Below are positions 22,315-34,900 of a DNA stretch of 64,000 bases, in pieces. This DNA comes from Rhizophagus irregularis (lineage: Eukaryota; Glomeromycota; Glomeromycetes; Glomerales; Glomeraceae). The notes below the pieces were generated by a model, which had not been told where the DNA came from, searched no databases, and worked only from the letters and a program-made list of their open reading frames with translations. The first letter of the stretch is position 1; the number at the start of each line of letters is the position of its first letter. A program made the translations under genes and the position numbers. Where the stretch lies: the NCBI RefSeq assembly GCF_026210795.1, contig NC_089440.1:1612001-1676000 (forward strand), written 5' to 3'.

Positions 22315-23757
22315 TTATCTTCTACTAGTAATAATTATAAATTCCTTAATTACACCCATTTTCGAATATATATCAATTACTTTTAAATCTAAATAATAAA
22401 TATCTTCACGAAAATCTGTATTTATAGTTAATGAAAGTGGTTTTCGTGGTATACAATTTTTTCTCTTTATAAGGAATTCCTGCAAACCTTCTAATTTATA
22501 AAATGGTAATAAACTTATTATTAATTTATGAAAATTTTTTGGTGAATACTTTGCCAAAATATCAAATAAATTTTTACTAGTTATACTTTTATTAACAATC
22601 CGAACTTTAATACTTTCTAAAAATTGACAGTTACTTAAAATTAGTTTTAGTGCTTCCAATTCATCATTCTTATAAGTGATGTTTATACTTTTAAGGTTTG
22701 GACAAAATTTAGCTATTGCTAAATTCATTGTTTTACAATCATAAGATGAATTAAATTTTGTTAAATTTTTCCCATTAATTTCCAAAAATTTAATTACCAT
22801 TTCTAATTTTGGACTAAAACAATTAAATTCTAAAATTCTCAATTGTGGAAATTCAATATATTGTAATTGATCAAACCTTCCAACAGTATCTTCAGGATCC
22901 TCAGCAGGACCTAAAGATAAAATAAGTTCTTGTAAATTTATAAACATAGATATGAATGATAATGGCGAATTATATGTATTTATTTCTAACTTGGTTATTG
23001 TTAAAGATGATTTAGCTAAGGAAGGGGTTATTATTCTTATTATATCTTTATTACAATACTCTAATGTTAAGCTTTTTAAATTATTTTGTAAAGAAATTAA
23101 ATCTGTTACCCCATCTGAAATAACAGCAGTATCAATAAATCTTATAGTTAATGATTGTATATTATGACATATTTGTGATATTTGATAAAAAAATTCAGGA
23201 TAAATATTTGCATGACATTTTAATTCTACAAGATTCGGTAAACAGATTTTTGCTCCAGGTGAATAAATAAACTTAATTCTATTAGCGTATCCTGAAGAAT
23301 GTTCCAAAGATTTTAGGGATGAAATTTGATTCATAAACATTTTTAATATTTCGTGTGATATTAAAAGTTCACTATGGTTTAAATCTCTTGAAGTAATTAA
23401 CTGTTGACTTCTAAGAACATTTTCAATCATATGATTGATTTTAGAAATTGAAATAGCTTTGCAAAATGATGGATAATTAAACAAGGGAGGCTTTTGAATC
23501 AAAGTAATAAAACAAATTCCATTCTTATGTAAAAGATCTTTTGATTCCTTAGGAAGACAATTAAATAAAGTACTAATAATTGATAATGATATATATGGCC
23601 TAAAATAATTTGAGTTACAAACATTTCTCCATAAAATTTCAACTACAATTTTACAATAAAGACGATTAACTAACAAACATGAATGTAAAGTAATTGTATC
23701 ATTTTCTAAGTGTTCAAATATTTCGTTAAGACAATCAGTAGGAAGTTGACTAGACAT
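22315..23757 (-). CDS. F-box/LRR-like protein D (480 aa)
   Basis: Full-length member of the local F-box family, a probable SCF substrate receptor. F-box at residues 3-45 (SSQLPTDCLNEIFEHLENDT, then LHSCLLVNRLYCKIVVEIL and a tryptophan). It is followed by leucine-rich segments (NIQSLTIRF, NNLKSLTLEYCNKDI, FCPNLKSINI) and a conserved tail ending MGVIKEF. Single exon with an ATG at 23757 and the shared upstream module behind it. Its nearest relatives are the next gene downstream (24056-25501) and pseudogene C, so the cluster arose by local duplication. No lesion is seen. Confidence 0.85.
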   Translation of the reverse strand: MSSQLPTDCLNEIFEHLENDTITLHSCLLVNRLYCKIVVEILWRNVCNSNYFRPYISLSIISTLFNCLPKESKDLLHKNGICFITLIQKPPLFNYPSFCKAISISKINHMIENVLRSQQLITSRDLNHSELLISHEILKMFMNQISSLKSLEHSSGYANRIKFIYSPGAKICLPNLVELKCHANIYPEFFYQISQICHNIQSLTIRFIDTAVISDGVTDLISLQNNLKSLTLEYCNKDIIRIITPSLAKSSLTITKLEINTYNSPLSFISMFINLQELILSLGPAEDPEDTVGRFDQLQYIEFPQLRILEFNCFSPKLEMVIKFLEINGKNLTKFNSSYDCKTMNLAIAKFCPNLKSINITYKNDELEALKLILSNCQFLESIKVRIVNKSITSKNLFDILAKYSPKNFHKLIISLLPFYKLEGLQEFLIKRKNCIPRKPLSLTINTDFREDIYYLDLKVIDIYSKMGVIKEFIIITSRR

Positions 23758-23764
23758 TTTGCTT

Positions 23765-23900
23765 GTTTTTTCCGGAAAAAAAAAAAATTTTACTCGGGGT
23801 AAACTGACCGAATTTTAATTGTAATTTACTTTTTGTTTTACATATTTGGTTAGTATAAAGTTTGCAGCCAATCATATTTATTTACTGAAATTATGTTTGA
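23765..23900 (-). promoter_or_regulatory. Shared F-box upstream region
   Basis: Plus-strand order: an A-run, GTAATTTACTTTTTGTTTTA, CATATTTGGTTAGTATAAAG, GCAGCCAATCATATTTATTT. Nearly the same order is found upstream of the 24.1-kb gene and pseudogenes C and E. It carries an ATTGG/CCAAT pentamer about 115 bp before the ATG. Confidence 0.6.
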
Positions 23901-24055
23901 TCGACTGCGGTGATAAAATTCCTTTTTATGTATGATTGAAAAAAGATGTGTTTGGTCAATATGTTAAAAGAATTAAAAATTATCGAAACATTTATTCTTA
24001 TTAATGACTTTTTTACGTAAGCATATTTAAAATAATCAAATAACAAAAATCATTT

Positions 24056-25501
24056 TCAAATACTAAAAAATTCATATTCCTTAATAACACCCATTTTCGA
24101 ATGTTTTTCAATTATTATTTTTAAATCTGAATCATAAATATCTCCAAATAAATCTGTAATAATAGTCAATGAAAGTGGTTTTTGTGGTACACAATTATTC
24201 CTATTTATAAAAAATTCTTCCAATCCTTCCAATTTTTTGTAAGATATAAATAAACCTATTGTTAATTTATGAAGATTTTTTGGTAAATATTTTGCCAAAA
24301 CATCAAATAAATTTTTACTAGTTATAGATATGTAATCAATATGTACTGCAATAATTTCTAAAGATTGACAACTACTTAAAACTAATTTTAACGCTTCTAA
24401 TTCATCCCCCTCATCTTCTTTAATAGTGACACATAAACTTTTAAGGTTTGGACAAAATTTAGCTTTTACTAAATTCATTGTTTTATCATCATAAGATGAA
24501 TTAAATTTTGTTAAATTTTTTCCATTAATTTCCAAAAATTTAATTACCATTTCTAATTTTGGACTAAAACAATTAAATTCTAAAATTCTCAATTGTGGAA
24601 ATTTAATATATTGTAATTGACCAAAACCTTCAAAAGCACCTTCAGCATTAGGATCATCAGGATCTAAATGTAAAATAAGTTCTTGTAAATTTATGAACGT
24701 AGATATGAATGATAATGGCGAATTAGCTGTATCTAATACTAATTTAGTTATTGTTAAAGATGATTTAGCTAACGAGGGGGTTATTGTTCTTATTATATCT
24801 TTATTACAATACTCTAATGTTAAACTTTTTAAATTACTTTGTAAAGAAATTAAATCTGCTATACCATCTGAAATAATAAATTTAACAAAAGTTATAGTTA
24901 ATGATTGTATATTATGACATATTTCTGATATTTGATAAAAAAATGCAGAGCAAATATTTGAACAACATTTTAACTCTACAAGATACTTTAAACAGATTTT
25001 TGCTTCAGGCGAATAAATAAACTCAATTCTATCAGTATATCCTGGAGAAATATCCAAAGATTTTAAGGATGAAATTTGATTGATAAACATTTTCAATATT
25101 TCGTGTGATAATAAAAGTTCACTATGGTTCAAATCTCCTGCTGAAGTAATTAATCGTTGATTTCTAAGTGCGTATTCAATCATATAATTAATTTTATAAA
25201 TTGAAATAGTTTTACAAAATGATGGATAATTAAACAATGGAGGTTTTTGAGTCGAAATACAAATTCCATTCTTATGTAAATGATCTTTTGATTCCTTAGG
25301 AAGACAAGTAATTAAAGTATTAATGATTGATAATGATATATATGGCTTGTAATACGAGTTACAGACGTTTTTCCATAGAATTCCAATTGCAATTTCACAG
25401 AAAAGACGATTAACTAGCGAACATGAATGTAAAGTAGTTGTATCATTTTCTAAATATTCAAATATTTCGTTAAGACAATCATCAGGAAGTTGACTAGACA
25501 T
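24056..25501 (-). CDS. F-box/LRR-like protein E (481 aa)
   Basis: Full-length F-box family member. F-box at residues 3-45 (SSQLPDDCLNEIFEYLENDT, then LHSCSLVNRLFCEIAIGILW). Leucine-rich body (NNLKSL-like segments, FCPNLKSLCVTI) and a tail ending MGVIKEYEFF. ATG at 25501, single exon, no lesion. In tandem and same orientation with gene D, 298 bp apart. Pseudogene C (plus) and pseudogene F (minus) are very close copies. Two or more rounds of local duplication, one inverted, explain the cluster. The target protein is unknown. Confidence 0.85.
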   Translation of the reverse strand: MSSQLPDDCLNEIFEYLENDTTTLHSCSLVNRLFCEIAIGILWKNVCNSYYKPYISLSIINTLITCLPKESKDHLHKNGICISTQKPPLFNYPSFCKTISIYKINYMIEYALRNQRLITSAGDLNHSELLLSHEILKMFINQISSLKSLDISPGYTDRIEFIYSPEAKICLKYLVELKCCSNICSAFFYQISEICHNIQSLTITFVKFIISDGIADLISLQSNLKSLTLEYCNKDIIRTITPSLAKSSLTITKLVLDTANSPLSFISTFINLQELILHLDPDDPNAEGAFEGFGQLQYIKFPQLRILEFNCFSPKLEMVIKFLEINGKNLTKFNSSYDDKTMNLVKAKFCPNLKSLCVTIKEDEGDELEALKLVLSSCQSLEIIAVHIDYISITSKNLFDVLAKYLPKNLHKLTIGLFISYKKLEGLEEFFINRNNCVPQKPLSLTIITDLFGDIYDSDLKIIIEKHSKMGVIKEYEFFSI

Positions 25502-25507
25502 TTTGCT

Positions 25508-25660
25508 TGATTTTTTCGGGAAAAAAAAAATTTTAGGGTAATCAACCTGTTACGGATTTTAAGTGTAATTTACTCTTTGTTTTACTTATTTGGGTTAATA
25601 ATATAAAATTTCAGCCAATCATATTTATTTACTGAAATTATGTTGTTGATCAACTGCGGT
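25508..25660 (-). promoter_or_regulatory. Shared F-box upstream region
   Basis: Same module as at 23765-23900, including TTGTTTTACTTATTTGGGTT and CAGCCAATCATATTTATTTA, in the same order and spacing from the ATG. Confidence 0.6.
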
Positions 25661-25733
25661 GATAAATTCCTCGTGATATTACCATATATGATTGAAAAAA
25701 AGATTTATTTAAAATAATAATTAAATAACAAAA

Positions 25734-25881
25734 GGAGTGTCCTTAAAATAGACCGGGGGTTCAGATTCTTATCCTAGACCGCAAATGTACTAATCACGTG
25801 ACGATTACTCTGAAAAAAACTTATTTATATAGGGGATTTAGGATAAAGAACCTGGACCCCCGGTTCAGAATAAATTTGTCC
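25734..25881. mobile_element. 148-bp MITE with 8-bp target duplication TAACAAAA
   Basis: The inverted ends are about 45 bp long and imperfect: GACCGGGGGTTCAGATTCTT near the left end, AACCTGGACCCCCGGTTCAG near the right. TAACAAAA lies at 25726-25733 and 25882-25889. The paralogous position next to gene E (24034-24060) reads straight through AATAACAAAAATCATTTTC, which is the empty site. hAT-like by duplication length. A CACGTG is inside. Confidence 0.85.
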
Positions 25882-25889
25882 TAACAAAA

Positions 25890-26404
25890 ATCATTTTCAA
25901 ATACTAAAATATTCATATTTCTTAATAACATCCATTTTCGAATATTTTTCAATTATCATTTTTATACTTTAAGCAGATTTTTGCTTCAGGTGAATAAATA
26001 AAATCAATCATATCAGTACATCCTGGAGAAATATCCAAAAGATTTTAAGGATGAAATTTGATTTAATTTTCAATATTTCGTGTGATAATAAAGTTCACTA
26101 TGGTTTAAATCTCCTGCCGAAATAATTAATCGTTGATTTCTAAGTGCGTATTCAATCATATAATTAATTTTTAAATTGAAATAGTTTTACAAAATGATGG
26201 ATAATTAAACAATGAAGGTTTTTGAGTCGAAATAATGAAACAAATTCCATTCTTATGTAAAAGATCTTTTGATTCCTTTGGAGGACAAATAATTAAAATA
26301 TTTAAGTCACATATTTTTCCATAAGATTCTTACTGCGAGTGTATAGTAGTTGTATCATTTCAAATATTTCATTAAGGCAATCAGCAAGAAGCTGACTAGA
26401 CATT
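25890..26404 (-). pseudogene. F-box/LRR-like pseudogene F
   Basis: A copy of gene E with the 3' tail kept (25890-25965), then a large internal deletion joining directly to the ICLKYL region (about 25970). The N-terminal half continues to the start (CAT at 26402-26404). Small indels and deletions run throughout, including loss of most of the segment between the F-box and the second exon-like block near 26300-26350. Upstream, 26405-26530 still resembles the shared F-box promoter module. Confidence 0.85.
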
Positions 26405-26913
26405 TTTCGAGGAAAAAATAAAATTTACTCAGGCGAAAAAATATTCAGCAAATTTAATTGTTAAATTACCCTTTTGTTTTACATATCCGGGGTAAATGTA
26501 AAATTTGCGAGCTAATCATACTTATAAGTTATAATTATAAATGGTATGGTTAATTATCTGCTATACGGTATATGAGAATTACCAATTTTAGCACCATACA
26601 TACAACGGAGGTCATATCATACTCATTAGCTATATAAATGATATAAATGATATGAACAATTTTGTTGCTTTATTTCATGATTGAAAAATGTGTGTTCGTG
26701 CATTTAATTATAAATGGATGTGTTAATTTTCGTAAGAAGGGTTTTTGTATGAACCAATTTCCATATGAAATTTATTGTTTTTTATCCTTTAATAAGTTTC
26801 ACAATATTTTTACAACTTCGCAATAGCTTTATGCAAGTTGACATATTAAGGAGTCGATTAAGTTCAAAATGATTTATACTATGCAACGAAAAAAATTTAC
26901 ATATTCTCCTCTC

Positions 26914-27060
26914 CTAACAAATTTTCTATCCCACGTGACCTAAAAATATTCATCACCGGCATCACACCCATCGCGTTTTCACTGTTTATATTTATCTGAG
27001 GGACAGTTTTTTCGTTTTTTTTCACATCCCGCCGGTCACGTGGAGTTAGAATTTTAATTA
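26914..27060. repeat. Imperfect inverted repeat with CACGTG at both ends
   Basis: AATTTTCTATCCCACGTGAC at the left is an approximate inverted match of GGTCACGTGGAGTTAGAATT at the right. Possible MITE; no convincing target duplication seen. Confidence 0.35.
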
Positions 27061-27299
27061 TAAAATTGTTGCTGCACATATCCTACAAAAAATGAATATT
27101 GTGGGATGCATGCTAAGTCTAACTGTCCCAGTTCCCCTATCATAAGTCTAACAAATATAATATATTTTTTGCAAAAAATTAGAGGGAAATCATCATATAA
27201 ACTTTACCCTTATTTTTCAGGAGATGCCCCAAGCCCCAAATTGACGATCGGCCTAAATTATCGGCCCCTTTATAATGCCTTAAGAATTTTCTAGCATTA

Positions 27300-30200
27300 C
27301 TTTCACATATATACGTAGTAATCATCGATTATCGTCAATCATACAATATGCATGTTGCTTGTAGTGTAGTATTAGAATATAATTAGTTAGAACATTTATA
27401 TATTTTATATTTTATCTGTAATTTATACAATAAATAATAATTTACTTGTAATTATTATAATTATTATTTTTATTTATAATACTTTTTATATGATACTTTT
27501 TTTCACTGAATTATAATTTTCTATTGTAATTGTTTAAATAAATATTATTTCATATTCCAAATCCTCAATATATTTTTTATACTTTTAATGCAATAAACAT
27601 TTCTTTAAAATTGTGTATTTTTACACATAATTTTCTTTATTTTGTTAATAATAAAGCTTTTCATTATTTTGATACAGTATAAACTGCACTACTAAAAACT
27701 TTTATTATTATTTCTCTAAAAGGTGAGATATCTTTACTCTTTTTATAATATATATACAGTACATATAATTAAACCTCTATATTATATTCATCTAATTAGC
27801 TCAATAAAAAATAGTAATTATATAGAGTTATGACTATATAGGAGTTAATTTATTAATAAAATAATATGTAGGTTAAGCAAAAATAAGTGTTTATAAGAAG
27901 GCATTATATAAAGGGTAATTATATAAAAGTCTGACTATATATTTAATCTTCTATTTCAATAAACAAAATTATAAAAAAATAAATATATATTAAAACTAAG
28001 TTTTTATTAAAGAAAATGATATACCTTTTATTAAAATATTTTTAAAATTTTGTAAAAAAATAATAAAATAATGATAAAATTTTTTTGTAAAAGTTATATT
28101 TTTATTTATTTTATCAAATACTATAAATAGTTATTGCAAATATAAAATATTACATCTGATTTCACATAATATGTAACATTGCAAAATTTTTTCAGATATT
28201 AATAAGTAGTTTATTATTATACTTCTTTGCAATAACTACAATATTTTTATTTTTATTTTTATTTTTATTAATTTATATAGATGTGATTTTGTCTTAATAT
28301 AACTACGCTTACTTACATATACTAAATTTATAAAAATAAGAAAAATATAATATATATAAGAACTAAGCATTATGAAAAAAAACTACTCTCCTGAAGAAAA
28401 GGTCAACATGTCACCTAAATGATTATATTACTATTACAAACAATTATACAACTAAAATTTTAGGTAACTGTCAAGATCTACCTAAAAATTTGCCTAATGA
28501 CCTTTCCAATAAAATACTAAATCATTCCATTTGTTTCAATTCATTTCATTGAAATGTTCTATTACAATGTGCTTTCCATTACACTTTTTACTATTTGACT
28601 TCATTTTTTTATCTTTATTACTAATGTTATATTTTTTTCTTTTTCTAATTATCTATACACTATAAATAGCGTATATATATAATTTTTTCTTTATTAATAA
28701 AAGCTGTATATATACTATCTGATACAGAATAATAAAAGTATAAAAAGCAAATGTACCAAAAACAATTCGTTAAAATTACCTAAAAGAAGTCTATACTGTA
28801 TTTTTCTTTCAAATAAAATTTGCCATATGTAAATATAATCAAATATGGAATGATGTGAAAAGGGTAAAAATTTAATAGATTATCTATCTATATATTTTCT
28901 TTCTAACTAAATAGCCCTATGTAAATATTATTAAATAAAAAATATTGTGAAACTAACAAATAATTATATAACTACAATATTATCCTTTAAATATAAATTT
29001 ATTATTTTTAAACTGCAAAAGTTTTTTCTCTCTATTATTTATTTATATCTTATTCATTATTCTTAAATAAGTAAGGAGGTATGTTTTTATTATAAGAAAA
29101 TAGTTAAAAAAAATATGTAAATCATTTATGATTAAGATGAATTAATTTTATTAATTATTAAATATTGATTTTAAGCAAGTCAAAGATATATTCTATTTAT
29201 ACATTTCATAATTATATTTCTATTATTTTGATTAATTATAAATTATAATTCTTCTAATTATTTTTCTGAAGATTCTATAATTCTTTTAATAATTCTTATT
29301 TATACTATTTCTTAATATTATTCTTAATGATCCATTCTAATTTTTTTACAATAATCCATAATTATTTATTCTATCATATAATTAGTATCATATAACTTGA
29401 TTACCTAATCATTCTATTATATCAAAATATTTTATAATTGAGATATTCTATAAATTAATTTATTAATATACAGTATATTATAAAATTTTTTTATATATCT
29501 TTTTAGAATTCATAATTATTATTAATTAAAAAAAAAATGTATATATAATTTTTAGTATAAATGTTTTCAAAATTTTAATTTAACCAAAAAATCTAGAAAA
29601 ATTGAAAATATATTAAAATAGTATGATAAATTACTTTTTATAAATTCAATTACAATAAAATATTCAAAATTGTAATTAACACTAATTTAAAAATAACTAA
29701 TATTTAATTTTATTATAATTTGATTTAAACTAAAAAAAATCAATGTATTTTATAAAATAAAAAATTTTATAAAAAATAAATTTCATGAAATTTTTGCTAA
29801 AATTTTCAATTAATTGAAAATTAATAATCCAAATTTAATACAAAAATAATGCTATTTCTAATAAACTGAATGTATTAAAAAAAATTTTAAAAATACTTAA
29901 ATCAATTAAAATCAAATTTATTATTATTAGAAGAAAATAAAAAAGTAATTATACGAAATATTGTTAAAGATATTAAGTATTTTACTTTTATATATTATTT
30001 TTTAACAAAATTATCCATAATCAAAAATTTTTATTGATATAATATATAAATATAAGTTCCTAATAAATAATTTTTATTTTTATTTAATTTAAGGATACTT
30101 GTCAAAATTATTTTTTCAAAATTTTAGTTTAGTCAAAATTTAATTTGAAACTATTTTTTCAAAATTTTAATTTAGTCAAACTTTAATCTAAAACTATTTT

Positions 30201-30770
30201 TTTATAATAAAATCAATTGTCTAAACTGTTTTTATGCTTTTTTAAAACTAATTATAATTTAGAAAGTTTTAGATTTACCAATTTTTTCATTAAAAATAAA
30301 GTTTTTAACTTTTAAGTTTTAGATTTTTGAATTTTATCATTAAATGAGTTTCGAAGTAACTTTGACTTCTTAATTCAATTATATTAATTCTGATTTTTTT
30401 TTTTATTATGATAAGACAAATGCATTAAATTATAAATTATATGCAATTATTGGTCAAATAAATGATATCAGATTTGCAGTTATATATTTGTTTCTTAATA
30501 ATACTAAAAAAATTAAAACTGAAATTTACTTAAAAAGCTTAAATTACAATTTATTAAATATTTTTAATAGATAAAGATTAGTCTTAAATTATTACTGTAA
30601 ATTGAAGTTATATGAAATTTAACTTTATTTATAATATGCAAAAAAATTACTTAAAAAAAAAATTTATAGATAATTTACAACCAAAATATTATATATAAAT
30701 TAATTTAAAATTATTTTTTTATTAATAATTATAAGTTAATTTAAAACTATTTATTTTACGACTGTACTAA
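27300..30770. repeat. Extremely AT-rich repetitive region (left part)
   Basis: About 3.4 kb almost without G or C runs and without coding signal. The portion 29560-30760 is a diverged direct copy of 36700-37250. Both contain AATAATCCAAATTTAATA, then AATAAAAAAGTAATTATA, then a TAACTTTAT-like block, in the same order. Short direct duplications occur inside (for example 30110-30200). Confidence 0.6.
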
Positions 30771-30984
30771 ATCACACCACTGGTGCTCAACACCACAATC
30801 ACGTGATTATAAAATTTTTTATTGGCTAGTTTTTCAATTTTATTTGATCAATAAAAAATGTTACACCACAATGCATTACATGATTTATAAAAAAAATTTT
30901 ATGATATAACAGATAGCTGATAAGTCGTAATTGCATAACGTTAACTTTAATGCCATAATGCTGTATATAAATGTGTTGCAATAT

Positions 30985-31935
30985 ATGAAGAAAGGACAAA
31001 AAAATATAGTAAAAAAAGACAATGAAAAAAACTAAGGGAAATAAAGGAAAGGAAAGATAAATAAAAAGGGTTGAGTAAACGAAAAGTGATGTAGGGAAAT
31101 GAATGATGAACAAAAATGACGAAAGATAAACAAAATATGATGAAGATACATGAAAGATGAACAAAAGAGACGTGAAAGATGAATGAAAAAAATGAATAAG
31201 TGAAAATGATATAGGGAAACGAAAGATGAATGAAAGAGGATGAAGGAAAACGAAGATAACCGTAAAGGAAATGAAAAAAAAAGTGAAGAATAGTAAAAAG
31301 GAACAAAAGAATCAAAGGGGAAATAAAATTTAACAAGAGAAACAAAGGGGGAATAAAGGGGAACAAAGAGAGAATAAAAAAAAACAATGAAAAAAATGAA
31401 AGGGGAATAAAAACAATGAAAGAAAAGTGAATAAAATACTATGAGAGAAATGAAGGGGAAATGAAAGGGAACAAAAGGGAATAAAAATCAATAAGAGAAA
31501 CAAAAGAAAAATGAAAAGGAACAAAAGAGATGAAAAAAAAATGAAAAGGAACAATAGGAGAATAAAAAATAACAAAGAAATGTAAGGGAACAAAAGGGAA
31601 TAAAAAGCAATGTAAAAGCAACGAAGGGGAATGAAAATAACAAAAGAAATGAAGCGAGAATAGAAAACAATGAAAGAAATAAAGGGAATAAGAACAACAA
31701 AGTAATGAAGGAAACGAACCATAAATAGAAAGAGATAAAAGGAAATAAAATAAACAGAAATGGATGGATAAAAACAAAAAATAATGAAGAAACAAATAAA
31801 ACGAAAATAAGAGAGATAAAGGAAAATAAAAGTAAAGCCAGAACACCACCCATAGAAAAAGAAAAAAATAATTAATATCGTTTTAACAGCGATAAAACAA
31901 TAAGAGAAAAAGACGAAAGAGACTTACTCAGATTT
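30985..31935. repeat. Strand-asymmetric purine tract
   Basis: Nearly 950 bp dominated by A and G on the plus strand (AAAGGGGAATAAA-like units). It resumes at 35164-35340 beyond the hAT, so the two parts were contiguous before that insertion. Open frames on the minus strand (Phe/Leu/Ser only) are artefacts of composition. Confidence 0.75.
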
Positions 31936-31993
31936 CACTGAAATGGTACACGTCTAAAAAAGAAACAAAGGTTAATAAAAGAACAGGGAAAAG

Positions 31994-34900
31994 CAGTATT
32001 GGCCTTTTGGACTATTGGACTTTTGGACCATTGGACTATTGGAATATTGGACTTAGTCCATTCCAATTCCATTAAAATTTGGACTATTGGAATATAGAGC
32101 TATCAAAGCTATAAGTTTTATATGTAATTTTAGCAAATATATAAATAATTACAAAAGTTATAATTGCAAATCATTTTTTATTGATATTTATTAAAATTTT
32201 TTATTGAATTCATCAATTATGCTTAGCATTTTTATTGATATCTAAAATTTTTTTAATTGTTACCTAAAATAAAAGCTGACAAATAATTGGGTTCCCCTAA
32301 ACTTTCAATAAAAATATCTTGAAGTTTCCATTTAGAATTTTGATCTCTAGCAGGATGAGGCAAATTTGATATATTTGTAACATTAATTTCAAGTTTTTCA
32401 TCATCATCATTACTATCACTTTCATTATCATTATCATATTCTTCATTTGATTCATCTTCCAACATATTAATCCATCTTGACACTACACTTCTCCAATTAC
32501 TTTCAGTTTGAACATTAGCATCTGTTTCAATAAATTCACTTGATGATTCATCATCTGACACATTCAGATCATCTGATGCATTTGGATCTTCGTTTTCATT
32601 TACTGGAAGTGCAACACCTGTACTTCAAAACTTTAATGCATCTTCATCAATTTTTTTTTGTTTAAGTTTTTGTTGCATTGAAGCATGTAACTGAGTCATT
32701 CCTAAAACCTTCTCATGCTAAATAATTTAAAAAAATATTAATAAATGATATAATTATATTTATTATAATTAAATTACTAATAAAAATACTTACTGCTAAA
32801 CGATTTCACCGCTTTGAGTGTAACCATCCCATTGTGAAAAAAGTCTTTCAAGAGATGCTGTAGTTACTGCAATTGAAAAAATACGGTTAGCAACACGATA
32901 AAGTTCTTTAGAATAACCACGAACATAATTCCAAAATTCTAAAACATTATTATTAAATTGTCGTGAAGTTGCATCATTATAGGGATATTTTTTTTGTCGA
33001 TAAGCCTCTAATTCAACTAATATTACAGTCGGATCTTCATTAAACCAAGCACAATAGTAATAAGTAACCCATTTACCAAGATGTGGAAAAGACAAAGTTT
33101 CAATTTCAGGATTAAGTTTATCAATACGATATCCTGGATAAAGTAAAAATGCCAATAATAAAAGAGGTTGCTCCCAATCACTCCACCTTTTTTCAAGTTT
33201 TTTTAAAAGCTTGTTTTTAAGATTATTATTATCTAATGAATGCAAAACTATAACTAAATTGCCAAAGCAATGGAGAACATCATGAAGTTGTGAATTATGT
33301 CGTTGAAGTTGATTAAGTGCAGCACAATAGGGAAGTACTAATGTTTCCAATTCTTTAAGCTTTTTCCACCAATTATTATCAGAAATGCAGTTAAGATATT
33401 CGTTTGGAAAATCATAAAGATCATCACTTTCTTGTTCTTCAATTTTTGTTGCTAAATTCTAATAATTTTAATTTTTTTAGTAATAGAATAATATAAATTT
33501 TATTAAAAAAAATCAAGACTTACTTTTAATGCAGATTTTGATCACAATAAACTTGCAAAACAATAATATTGGGAATTCCAACGAGTATCATTAGGTACAA
33601 TTAATGCATAATATTTATTTTTATACATTGCTGCTTGCTCTTCTTGTAATTTTCCAATCCATACTTTTGCACGGTTAAAAAAACTAGCAATTGCAACAGC
33701 TTGCTCACCAACTTTTGTAAGAGAATTTGATTCTTTAAATATATCACCAACACATAGATTCATTTGATGAGCAAAACAGGGTAAAAATAGTTTATCACGA
33801 TAAAGTAATTGAAGTTGTTTCCTATTAATAATATATTTATAAATTTAATAATTAAATTAATTAATTAAAATTAATTAATTAAATATAATTAAAATTAAAC
33901 AATAAAAAACTGAAAATACACACCGTGCAGAAGCATTTTCTGATGCTGAATCTGTAACTAGCCCATTAACTCTTATATTTTTTTGATTCAATTCTGCAAA
34001 AAGTTGTTGTGTAATTCGAATAATCTCATTGGCAGTACCTCTATTACCGCCGCAATTGATTGCTTTCCAAATAATCATTTCGCCTGTAGATGTAATAAGA
34101 ACTATACCAAAAATATGTTGTCGTGCCACATTTTTCCACCCATCAAAAGCGAGGTTACACCAGACAAATCATTTTTAGCATTATCAAGTAATTTTGTTGA
34201 AACTTCGTCAGTTGCATCTTTTAAAATACGTCCTGATAATACTTTTCGAGAAGGCAATGCAATCATTGGATTTAACCAATGAAATAAACTTTTAACTGCA
34301 GGATCCTCAATCCATTGGAATGCAAAGCCACATGAAACAGTTACATCCAATAAAAGTTGTTCAAGTTTCTGTTCTTGAATAATTGTTAATGGACAAAATA
34401 TATAATTATCCAGTGTAATCTCATCCAAATTTGATGTTTCTTCTTCAAGTATTGGATTATCATTATCATCATCATCAGATGATCCATCATCAGATGATTC
34501 TGTATGACATCTTTTTTTAAATGGTTTACTCTTCGCACCATCTTTTGCTGCGTCATCAAGAAGTTTTGCTATTTGTTGTGAACTATATTTCTGCGCAAAA
34601 TTTGGACAGTTTTTAATATGACGTGCACATTCTTTTTTAGTATTTGTAAACTTTAACTTATATGCTTCATCTTTTCCAATAATACTAATACAAGCTCGAC
34701 ATACTGCATACTTGTTGCTTTTATTTGCCTTTTTTGCTGCGTGCAAAACTACAACATATGGTGTTAAAAAATGTGGTTGACGGCCCATAATATTATGATA
34801 ATTAAAATTAGAAATGAGTACCCTTATCTTTTCTTTGTTTTATTTTGAAGATGATCGCAAAAAGAGATTAAATAAAAAAATTTTTTTTTTTATATTTTTC

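Noticed and set aside
22952-23167. Plus-strand open frame inside F-box gene D (and the equivalents at 20957-21184 and 24693-24917)
   Set aside because: Antisense shadow of the conserved leucine-rich region; it recurs only because the sense genes are paralogues.
30826-31853. Five overlapping minus-strand open frames of about 100-146 aa rich in Phe, Leu, Ser and Tyr
   Set aside because: They arise from the purine-rich plus strand; there are no domains and the overlapping frames are equally open.
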